Assembly (NCBI GenBank): GCA_947253135.1
Contig: CAMXYS010000061.1
Span: forward strand, 1 to 9,157
DNA from: an uncultured Clostridia bacterium
GTDB taxonomy: Bacteria; Bacillota; Clostridia; Saccharofermentanales; Fastidiosipilaceae
DNA: 9,157 nucleotides
Direction of reading: 5' to 3'
Shown here: in pieces, positions 1 through 5,772 of the stretch
Position numbering within the stretch: the first letter of the stretch is position 1
How the letters are laid out: every line of letters starts with the position of its first letter
Program-made: the position numbers and the translations under genes
Notes under the pieces: generated by a model
Database searches by the model: none
What the model saw: only the letters and a program-made list of their open reading frames with translations
Told to the model about the DNA's origin: nothing

Positions 1-175
1 TGCTCTTAAAGTCTGTCAGGTCAAAGCTTTCGATGGGGGAAACACCGCAGCGGTGCCCCAACAAACTCTGCCAGGTCTGCTCTACATCCAGGCCGATCGG
101 CGTGATGGCCCCCATGCCGGTAATGACCACTCGTCTTTTGCGCTGTTGTTCCGGTTGTTTGATCTCTCTACTCAT
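1..175 (-). CDS. fabF: 3-oxoacyl-ACP synthase II, N-terminal fragment
   Basis: This is the first 58 codons of a condensing enzyme; the rest lies beyond the left edge. FabF elongates acyl-ACP with malonyl-ACP in the cytoplasm. The protein begins MSREIKQPEQQRKRR and then carries the family's opening strand RRVVITGMGAITPIG at residues 14-28, followed by a region (SLLGHRCGVSPI) typical of the KAS I/II N-terminus. The catalytic Cys-His-His residues are outside the window. The start is fixed by AGGAGG at 181-186, five bases before ATG. This gives about 12 residues more than many FabF proteins before the first strand. It follows fabG by 28 nt and is the last visible gene of the minus-strand fab operon. 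A FabB-type synthase cannot be excluded from the fragment, but Bacillota context favours FabF. Confidence 0.93.
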   Translation of the reverse strand, partial: MSREIKQPEQQRKRRVVITGMGAITPIGLDVEQTWQSLLGHRCGVSPIESFDLTDFKS

Positions 176-203
176 CCTTACCTCCTGCCGGTTGAAGTTT
201 CCA

Positions 204-932
204 TCAAAGCAGCAACCCGCCTGAAATTTCAATAACTTGTCCGGTGATATAGGCCGCTTCAGGAGAAGCCAAAAAGGCAATTAAAGCACCTACTTCGGCC
301 GGGTCACCGAATCGTTTTAGGGGAATTTTATCGGCCGCCGCAGACCTTACCTTGTCCGGTAAGCTAGCAGTCATGTCGGTCTCAATTAAACCGGGCGCCA
401 CCGCATTTACCCTGATATTGCGCCCGCCTACTTCCTTAGCCAAAGTTTTGGTAAGGCCGATCAAGCCGGCCTTGGCAGCGCTGTAATTAGCTTGACCGGC
501 GTTCCCGTAAATACCGGCCACTGACGCCAGGTTCACAATCACTCCGTCTCGCTGCTTGACCATCGCAGCCAGGGCTTCGCGACTCATTAAAAACGGACCG
601 GTCAAATTAGTATCCACGACCGCTTCAAACTGCTCTCGCTTCATTCGTAAGGCCAGGCCGTCTTTGGTGATACCGGCATTGTTGACCAAGACACGCAGGG
701 GACTTCCGGTTGCCTGAGCCGCCTCTACCACCCGCCGGCAGGCTGCTTCATCGGTCACATCCGCCTCAAGCGCCGTGCAAGTTGCGCCGGCTGCTGCGAC
801 CGCCGCCACAGTTTCAGCCGCCGCCTCAGCCCCGGACCGGTAGGTAATCACAATCGGCTCACCAAAACGGGCCAAAGCAACCGCTGCCGCTCGACCGATA
901 CCGCGCGAGCCACCTGTCACAATTATACTCAT
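204..932 (-). CDS. fabG: 3-oxoacyl-ACP reductase (SDR family)
   Basis: This 242-residue classical short-chain dehydrogenase reduces 3-oxoacyl-ACP to 3-hydroxyacyl-ACP, presumably with NADPH, in each elongation cycle. The nucleotide-binding motif TGGSRGIG is at residues 6-13 and NNAG at 84-87. The catalytic tetrad is visible as Asn109 (DTNLTG), Ser137 (NLASVAG), Tyr150 and Lys154 (YSAAK). The PG-LIETDM segment (180-187) and the C-terminal ISGG are typical of FabG. Length is normal for the family. The N-terminus is short: the first strand begins at residue 2, so a few residues usual in other FabG are missing. The start is nevertheless well supported by AAGGAGG seven bases upstream, inside the end of fabK, with which it overlaps by 4 nt (ATGA), suggesting translational coupling. 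The YxxxK spacing and the fab context argue against another SDR function. Confidence 0.95.
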   Translation of the reverse strand: MSIIVTGGSRGIGRAAAVALARFGEPIVITYRSGAEAAAETVAAVAAAGATCTALEADVTDEAACRRVVEAAQATGSPLRVLVNNAGITKDGLALRMKREQFEAVVDTNLTGPFLMSREALAAMVKQRDGVIVNLASVAGIYGNAGQANYSAAKAGLIGLTKTLAKEVGGRNIRVNAVAPGLIETDMTASLPDKVRSAAADKIPLKRFGDPAEVGALIAFLASPEAAYITGQVIEISGGLLL

Positions 933-1876
933 AGCAAGTCCTCCTTGATTGAACCGGCCAACAATTCACGGGCTTCTTTGACCATCGCTTGGATGATTTC
1001 AGCGCAAGGCGCCTCTTTTCGCACGAGACCCGCCGCCTGGCCGGCCATGAAAGAGCCGGTGCTCTTATCACCTGTTTGCATAGCTATGCGCAGAGAGCCC
1101 ACAGCCAAAGCATCTGCCGCCGCAGTCGAAGCCCCCTCCTTTTCCATAGCCAAAAGTTTTCGTTGTAAAGGGCTTTTTAAGCTGCGCACCGGATGGCCGC
1201 CGGCCCGCCCGGTTACGACGCTGTCCACCTCTTTGGCCTTGACCACTGCCGCTTTATAATTGGCGTGGGCAGGCGACTCGGTCGCACAAATAAAACGAGT
1301 GCCGACCTGTACGCCTTCAGCGCCCAGCATCAGGGCTGCCGCCAGCCCCCGGCCGTCGGCAATACCCCCGGCGGCCAGGACCGGAACTTTAACCCGATCA
1401 ACCACTGACGGGGTCAACACCATGCTGTTGACCTCGCCGACATGGCCGCCGGCCTCTCCGCCTTCTGCTACTACGGCCGTGGCGCCGATGCGCTCCATCC
1501 GCTCCGCTTGCGTGGCCGAAGCTACCACCGGAATAACCTTGATGCCGGCCGCCAGCCAGGCTTCCATATACTTGGCCGGTGAACCGGCGCCGGTCGTGAC
1601 CACCGGAATCTGTTTTTCAATCACCAGCTCAGCCAAATCATCCACGGCCGGGTTCATCAGCATGACATTAACACCGAAAGGACGGTCTGTCAGTTGACGC
1701 AAGCGGTCGATCGCCGCCTCTAAGTGCTCTTTTTCCATAGAGCCGGAACCGATGATGCCCAGACCGCCGGCTTCTGAAACAGCAGCGGCCAAATCGGCAT
1801 CCGCCACCCAGGCCATGCCGCCTTGAAAAATCGGGTACTTGATATTCAACAAGTTGCAAATACGGTTGTTTGCCAT
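929..1876 (-). CDS. fabK: enoyl-ACP reductase II, FMN-dependent
   Basis: A 315-residue flavoprotein of the nitronate monooxygenase/FabK TIM-barrel family, which catalyses the last step of the elongation cycle, reduction of trans-2-enoyl-ACP, using FMN and NAD(P)H. The N-terminus has YPIFQGGMAWVAD (14-26) and AGGLGIIGSG (36-45). The phosphate and flavin-binding parts are VVTTGAGSP (92-100), AAGGIADGRG (168-177) and GAEGVQVGTRF (185-195). EAGGHVG at 141-147 places His145 at the position of the catalytic histidine known in pneumococcal FabK. MAGQAAGLV (277-285) near the end is also typical. These features and its place between fabH and fabG favour FabK over 2-nitropropane dioxygenase. The start has AAAGGTGAT just upstream and the expected family N-terminus. 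The gene lies 79 nt after fabH and overlaps fabG by 4 nt. No FabI, FabL or FabV is visible here; FabK enzymes are known to tolerate triclosan. Confidence 0.94.
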   Translation of the reverse strand: MANNRICNLLNIKYPIFQGGMAWVADADLAAAVSEAGGLGIIGSGSMEKEHLEAAIDRLRQLTDRPFGVNVMLMNPAVDDLAELVIEKQIPVVTTGAGSPAKYMEAWLAAGIKVIPVVASATQAERMERIGATAVVAEGGEAGGHVGEVNSMVLTPSVVDRVKVPVLAAGGIADGRGLAAALMLGAEGVQVGTRFICATESPAHANYKAAVVKAKEVDSVVTGRAGGHPVRSLKSPLQRKLLAMEKEGASTAAADALAVGSLRIAMQTGDKSTGSFMAGQAAGLVRKEAPCAEIIQAMVKEARELLAGSIKEDLL

Positions 1877-1955
1877 TCAATCACCTTTCCAAAAGCGCGC
1901 CGGACATTCAGGCAGCCCGCCCCCACCTCAAAATCTCCAGCACAAGTATTTTAAC

Positions 1956-2957
1956 TTAGAGGCGCAACAGCATGGAACCGTAGGACAGACCGCCGCCAAA
2001 ACCCGTCAAGATAACATGGTCGCCCTTTTTCATGCGCCCCTCACGTATACACTCATCAATACCTACACCCAGGCCGGCCGAAGAAGTGTTGCCCATTTTT
2101 CGGATGCCCGTATACATTTTTTCCATGGGGTATTTAAGTCGTTTTGCCGCCGCGTCAATAATGCGGACATTGGCCTGGTGAGGAATCATGTAGTCAATAT
2201 CCGCCATCGTCAAGCCGGTCTTGGCCAACAGTTGATTGACCATTTCCGGCATAATGCCGACAGAGAAACGGTAGACATCAGCTCCATCCATGGTGATGCG
2301 ATCAGTCTTCCAGTCACAATAGTTAGGCCACTTTTCTTCCCAATCCGCCGGCAAAAAGGGGTGTTGCGGGATGTTGTTGCCACTCCGAATTGACCTGGCT
2401 CCACTGCCGTCAGCCCCTAAAATATGGGCCAACATGGCACCGTCGCCTTCATCGCTTAAGATGACGGCTGAAGCTGCGTCACCAAACAGCACACAGGTGT
2501 TCCGGTCAGTGAAATCCGTCCGCGAAGACAAGACCTCTGCACCGACGACCAGGATCTTATGGTAGTCGGGGTTCAATAAATAGTGGGCGGCAATGTCAAG
2601 GGCGTAGACAAAGCCCGGGCAGGCCACATTGATATCGATGCAGAAGGCATTGGTGGCGCCGATTTCATGCTGAAGAATACAAGACACAGTCGGACACATA
2701 AAATCGGGCGTGACAGTGGTGACGATGATAGCATCCAATTCGGTCGCCTCGATGGCAGCGGCCTCCAAGGCTCGGTTGGCCGCCTGTTTGGCCATGTACC
2801 AACCGCCCTCGCCGGAAGTAAAGTGCCGGGTTTCAATACCGGTCCGGGCGCGAATCCATTCGTCTGACGTATCGACCAAGCCCTCCATATCCTCATTGGT
2901 GACAACAATGTCCGGCAGGTAAGAACCGGTTCCGATAATGTTAAATTTCATACTCAT
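1956..2957 (-). CDS. fabH: 3-oxoacyl-ACP synthase III
   Basis: A 333-residue initiating condensing enzyme that joins acetyl-CoA (or a branched acyl-CoA) to malonyl-ACP. The thiolase-fold N-terminus GTGSYLPDIVVTN (9-21) and the TSDEWIRARTGI block (30-41) are diagnostic. The triad is visible: Cys113 (INVACPGF), His260 (IPHQAN) and Asn290 (KMGNTSSAG). GFGGGLSYGSML (319-330) closes the protein. The residue after the active Cys is Pro rather than the Ser or Thr common in this family. The protein is somewhat longer than the 317-residue E. coli enzyme, apparently owing to a Trp-rich stretch around 197-220. AAGAAGGATG lies 8 bases before the ATG at 2957; a second in-frame ATG at 2951 (Met3) is possible but is less well spaced. 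It is the first gene of the minus-strand operon, with a predicted leader of about 136 nt. Confidence 0.95.
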   Translation of the reverse strand: MSMKFNIIGTGSYLPDIVVTNEDMEGLVDTSDEWIRARTGIETRHFTSGEGGWYMAKQAANRALEAAAIEATELDAIIVTTVTPDFMCPTVSCILQHEIGATNAFCIDINVACPGFVYALDIAAHYLLNPDYHKILVVGAEVLSSRTDFTDRNTCVLFGDAASAVILSDEGDGAMLAHILGADGSGARSIRSGNNIPQHPFLPADWEEKWPNYCDWKTDRITMDGADVYRFSVGIMPEMVNQLLAKTGLTMADIDYMIPHQANVRIIDAAAKRLKYPMEKMYTGIRKMGNTSSAGLGVGIDECIREGRMKKGDHVILTGFGGGLSYGSMLLRL

Positions 2958-3066
2958 AAGTGCAACATCCTTCTTTTATGACTGAGCGCTGGTGATGGCT
3001 GTGGTGTGGCCATAGGACCGGCTTGAACGACCTATTCTACTAAAGTTGCCTCATTCTTTTTAATTA

Positions 3067-3078
3067 TTTTCATGAAAA
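3067..3078. promoter_or_regulatory. Perfect 12-bp palindrome, possible operator
   Basis: TTTTCATGAAAA reads identically on both strands. It sits about 15-26 nt downstream of the predicted fabH transcription start, where a bound repressor would block the fab operon. Fatty-acid genes of Bacillota are often controlled by FapR or the MarR-type FabT through palindromes near their promoters, but this sequence does not obviously match the published site of either. The role is an inference from position and symmetry, and an AT-rich palindrome of this size can occur by chance. Confidence 0.35.
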
Positions 3079-3099
3079 ACAGGGCAAAATAATAAAGAA

Positions 3100-3129
3100 A
3101 TGATAGCCGCAGTCTTTTGTTTTCGTCAA
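3100..3129 (-). promoter_or_regulatory. Predicted sigma-A promoter of fabH-fabK-fabG-fabF
   Basis: On the minus strand the sequence shows TTGACG (3124-3129) and TATCAT (3100-3105) separated by 18 nt. Each hexamer differs by one base from the housekeeping consensus. Transcription would start near 3093 and give a leader of about 136 nt before the fabH ATG. It is the best promoter-like match I found between the divergent genes. Confidence 0.62.
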
Positions 3130-3185
3130 GCTAAGCCCCACGGTATCAGCCTCTTTAGCGATAAAGCATAACTGCTGCCTGTTCG

Positions 3186-3194
3186 TGTTAGAAT
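3186..3194 (+). promoter_or_regulatory. Possible extended -10 promoter of fabD
   Basis: TGTTAGAAT fits the extended -10 form TGnTATAAT with one mismatch. No good -35 hexamer lies 16-18 nt upstream. The start would be near 3201, giving a leader of about 43 nt before fabD. A loose dyad, GTTA (3187-3190) and TAAC (3200-3203), overlaps it. A second AT-rich candidate (TATTAT at 3220-3225) is too close to the ribosome binding site to serve well. Confidence 0.4.
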
Positions 3195-3243
3195 GACGAT
3201 AACAACACTAACTACAGCCTATTATATATCAATGAGGTGAACC

Positions 3244-4176
3244 ATGATTGTAGGTATTTTTTCCGGCCAGGGCGCCCAGTATGAGGACATGGGTCGGTCG
3301 CTCACCCAAAGCGCTCCGGCTGCGGCTGAATTGTATGAACTCTGCTCGACTGCTTTGGGCTTTGACCTTCTCAGCTTGACCGCAGACCAATTAAAAGAAA
3401 CCCGCTACTCACAGCCGGCTACCACTGTACTTAGCCTGGCAGCCTACCGGGCCTTTGTCCAAGCTGCCGGGACAACTTTGGAACCACAGGCCTTGGCCGG
3501 CTTTTCCCTGGGCGAATATGCCATGCTGGGCGCCGCCGGAATCCTGGACCTCAAGCAATTGATGGATCTTTTGGAACATCGTTCTATTTATATGCAAGCA
3601 GCCTGCCAAGAGCAGCCGGGTGCCATGTACGCCGTCCTGGGCTTAGATGATGAAACAGTCGCCGCTGTCTGTGCCGCACAACAACCACAGGGGGCGGTTT
3701 TGCCGGCCAACTACAATTGCCCCGGGCAATTAGTTATCTCCGGCTCGGCGGAACCGGCCGCCAAAGCTGCCGCCGCCCTAAAAGAGCAGGGGGCGCGCCG
3801 GGTCATTCAACTCAAGGTCGCCGGTGCCTTCCACACCCCGCTGATGGCCGCCGCCGGGGCCAGCTTGAGAACCTACGCCGCCGGCCTCACCTTTAGACCC
3901 GAGGCAGCAGCAGGGCGCCTGCTCTTTTCCAATATTGACGGACAGCCGCTCCGCACCGACAACCTGCCCGCCTACCTCGAAGCCCACATGGTGAGCCCGG
4001 TCCGCTGGACTGACGAAGTGCGCTCTTTAATTGCGGCCGGCGCCACTACCTTTATCGAATTTGGTCCCGGCAAAACCCTGTGCGGACTCGTCCGCAAAAT
4101 TGACCGGTCGTGCACCGTGCTCAATATCGAGGACGCCGACAGTTTAGAGGCTACACTAAAGGCATTGGACGCATAA
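3244..4176 (+). CDS. fabD: malonyl-CoA:ACP transacylase
   Basis: A 310-residue cytoplasmic enzyme that moves malonyl groups from CoA to ACP, supplying FabH and FabF. The N-terminus is FSGQGAQYEDMG (6-17), the classic GQG-Q oxyanion region. The nucleophile is Ser88 in AGFSLGEY (85-92), and the partner is His197 in VAGAFHTPLM (192-201). ANYNCPGQLVISG (155-167), Arg113 and SPVRW (251-255) are also conserved family positions, and FGPGKTL (273-279) is the usual C-terminal motif. Phe87 replaces the His normally preceding the nucleophile (GHSLG). GAGGTGA ends 3 nt before the ATG. Unusually, the gene is not inside the fabH-fabK-fabG-fabF run but divergent from it, leading a plus-strand group with two unknown genes. 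A trans-acylating polyketide enzyme is unlikely given the neighbours. Confidence 0.94.
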   Translation: MIVGIFSGQGAQYEDMGRSLTQSAPAAAELYELCSTALGFDLLSLTADQLKETRYSQPATTVLSLAAYRAFVQAAGTTLEPQALAGFSLGEYAMLGAAGILDLKQLMDLLEHRSIYMQAACQEQPGAMYAVLGLDDETVAAVCAAQQPQGAVLPANYNCPGQLVISGSAEPAAKAAAALKEQGARRVIQLKVAGAFHTPLMAAAGASLRTYAAGLTFRPEAAAGRLLFSNIDGQPLRTDNLPAYLEAHMVSPVRWTDEVRSLIAAGATTFIEFGPGKTLCGLVRKIDRSCTVLNIEDADSLEATLKALDA

Positions 4177-4220
4177 ATGAATTACTTATTTTCGGAGGCA
4201 TAAATGGATTATTTATTTTC
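4171..4220 (+). repeat. 27-bp-period tandem duplication at the fabD/membrane-gene junction
   Basis: Two 23-nt copies, 4171-4193 and 4198-4220, match at 21 of 23 positions. Each begins GCATAAATG and ends TTATTTTC. The period is 27 bp, so the two ATG codons (4177 and 4204) are in the same reading frame. The first copy contains the fabD stop codon followed directly by ATG; the second contains the real start of the membrane protein gene. The four bases between the copies (4194-4197) are part of its GGAGG ribosome binding site. Confidence 0.85.
4177..4203 (+). other. Eight-codon mini-ORF (MNYLFSEA) between fabD and the membrane gene
   Basis: An ATG directly after the fabD stop opens an eight-codon frame, MNYLFSEA, ending in TAA immediately before the next gene's ATG. 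Its first six residues nearly copy the following protein (MDYLFS). It has no clear ribosome binding site of its own but could be reached by ribosomes finishing fabD; it contains the next gene's GGAGG. It is either a leftover of the 27-bp duplication or a coupling element. There is no evidence that the peptide has a function. Confidence 0.4.
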
Positions 4221-5769
4221 TACATTCGGCTGGCTGATCTTATTTTTAACCCTCCCGGTCGCCTGCGCTATGATCACCTCAGCTGTCCTCATTGTATTAA
4301 AGGCAAAGCGGACCGCGGCTGCTGTTCAAAAAGACTACTCTGACCTGACAGACCAGCTGTCCGAGTGCACAGACTGCAGCAAGGATAACATCGCCATTTT
4401 AAAAAATTTTTCCGGCTCCCACTTAAAACCGGCCGTGGAGCAACTCTTGGCCGCCAGCCAAATTCGTTTTAAAGATGACTGGCTGACTGCCCCGGAAGCA
4501 CAGCTCATGCCGCCCCAGGGCCTGCCGGCAGAAGACCGCCACTGGCTCTCCTGGAACATCGTATGGCGGCCTGCCTTAATCGGGCTCATCAGCACCACAG
4601 TGGCTTTTTTCTGTGCTGTCTTCAGCCAGCTTTTAGTTTACTCTTATGGTTTGGTACTCTTGCCCTTAGGCTTTGGCTTGCTGGCCTCTGCTGTCTTGCA
4701 CACGCTACACTTAAACCGCCAACAACAACTGGAACAGGCTGCTGCAACCTGCTGTCAAACCATTCGACTCCGCCTTCCGGTCTATGACGACCGCTATGGC
4801 CTGGCTCTCCTGATAGAAGATTTTCAACAATACGACCGCCGGATGGCAGACCGGGTTGAAGCACTGGACCAAACGGTGGCCAACTTAGCCGACAGACAAT
4901 TTGCCGCCGCTATGCAAACAGCCCTGACAGACACCTTAAAGAAAACGATCAGTCCTACCATCACACGGGCTGAGCAGACTCTGACCCGGCTTTCAGACCG
5001 AGTTCAAACAGAACAAAATGACGGTATGAAACAGTTAGCCGAGCAATTTACCGCAACCCTAAAAACAGTTATAGAGGACAAGTGGGCTCCTCTTTATCAA
5101 GCAGCTGACCGGTTGACGGCCAACCTGGCCGCCGGCTCTGAACGTCTGGCCGCCTTGGCTACCGGCCAAAACAAGGCCTTGGCCAGTCAAGCTGAACTGA
5201 ATGAAAACCTCAAACTGCGGGCAACTGAATTTGACCGACAGCGGCTGCTGTTCACTGCTGACCTATCCACCTTCAACCAAACTGTAGGGCAATTGTCTGA
5301 CCAACTCCAAGGTGAGGGGGCACGTCAAACCGAGCAACAAGCAGCTATCCAAAGTGTCCTCAGCCGCTTTACAAAGGATTTAGACCGCTTTACCGAAAGC
5401 CTTAACCGCGCCGGTGAAAACTTGCTGGCAGAACGGAAAGCACTGGCTGACCTACTTGAACAAACCGGCGCTGCCGAGGCCTCAGCAGTAGCTGACTACC
5501 GCCTGCTGTCTACGCAAATTACGGCCGCTGCGATGGACATGCAGGACTGCAACCAAAAATTGGCGGAAGTCTTTCAGAGGACAGAGACGGACTTGTCCAA
5601 CAGTGTTCAACTCTTTAGCGAAGGCATGGGAGCGACAGTTACAGCCAGCTTAAGTGACTTAGAAGATGCCCTGGGCAAAATCAGCCTCCATTTGGCCACC
5701 GGAGCTGCCGCGGTCGAAAATGCCGTCCGAGACTTAGAGCGGGCCGTCCGGCTGACAGAAAAGGATTGA
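4204..5769 (+). CDS. Unknown membrane protein with three TM segments and a long coiled-coil-like tail
   Basis: I do not recognise this 521-residue protein. Hydrophobic segments are at about 8-33, 121-143 and 148-169. A charged loop of some 87 residues separates the first from the second, and Lys34-Arg36 after segment 1 suggests that this loop is cytoplasmic. From 170 to the end the protein is hydrophilic, rich in Ala, Leu, Gln, Glu, Asp and Thr, and almost free of Pro and Gly, as in a long helical or coiled-coil rod of about 350 residues. One TM, a cytoplasmic loop, a TM hairpin and a cytoplasmic tail is the layout of TolQ/ExbB subunits, and RPALIGLISTTVAFF (122-136) loosely recalls their second TM. 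The similarity is weak and no ion-path residue can be assigned. GGAGG lies 5 nt before ATG. The gene follows fabD by 27 nt and precedes the next gene by 3 nt, so it is probably cotranscribed with both. Confidence 0.88.
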   Translation: MDYLFSTFGWLILFLTLPVACAMITSAVLIVLKAKRTAAAVQKDYSDLTDQLSECTDCSKDNIAILKNFSGSHLKPAVEQLLAASQIRFKDDWLTAPEAQLMPPQGLPAEDRHWLSWNIVWRPALIGLISTTVAFFCAVFSQLLVYSYGLVLLPLGFGLLASAVLHTLHLNRQQQLEQAAATCCQTIRLRLPVYDDRYGLALLIEDFQQYDRRMADRVEALDQTVANLADRQFAAAMQTALTDTLKKTISPTITRAEQTLTRLSDRVQTEQNDGMKQLAEQFTATLKTVIEDKWAPLYQAADRLTANLAAGSERLAALATGQNKALASQAELNENLKLRATEFDRQRLLFTADLSTFNQTVGQLSDQLQGEGARQTEQQAAIQSVLSRFTKDLDRFTESLNRAGENLLAERKALADLLEQTGAAEASAVADYRLLSTQITAAAMDMQDCNQKLAEVFQRTETDLSNSVQLFSEGMGATVTASLSDLEDALGKISLHLATGAAAVENAVRDLERAVRLTEKD

Positions 5770-5772
5770 TTC

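Noticed and set aside
204..932. The SDR gene as a FabI/FabL enoyl reductase
   Set aside because: The Tyr150-x3-Lys154 spacing with Ser137 and Asn109 is that of ketoreductases, whereas FabI-type enzymes have a Tyr-x6-Lys arrangement; FabK next door supplies the enoyl reductase.
1260..1697. A 145-codon open frame on the plus strand opposite fabK
   Set aside because: Antisense to a well-supported fabK; its sequence is low-complexity Ala, Pro, Ser and Thr, as expected from a shadow frame.
1877..1955. A small acyl carrier protein gene between fabH and fabK, where acpP often lies
   Set aside because: The gap is only 79 nt and encodes no DSL phosphopantetheine motif.
1839..2393. A 184-codon open frame on the plus strand opposite fabH
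   Set aside because: It lies antisense to a clear fabH with full catalytic residues, has no family resemblance and no convincing ribosome binding site; it is a by-product of fabH codon use.
3187..3203. A FapR-type operator over the fabD promoter
   Set aside because: GTTA and TAAC form only a four-base dyad with a poorly matching centre; I could not match it to the FapR consensus with confidence.
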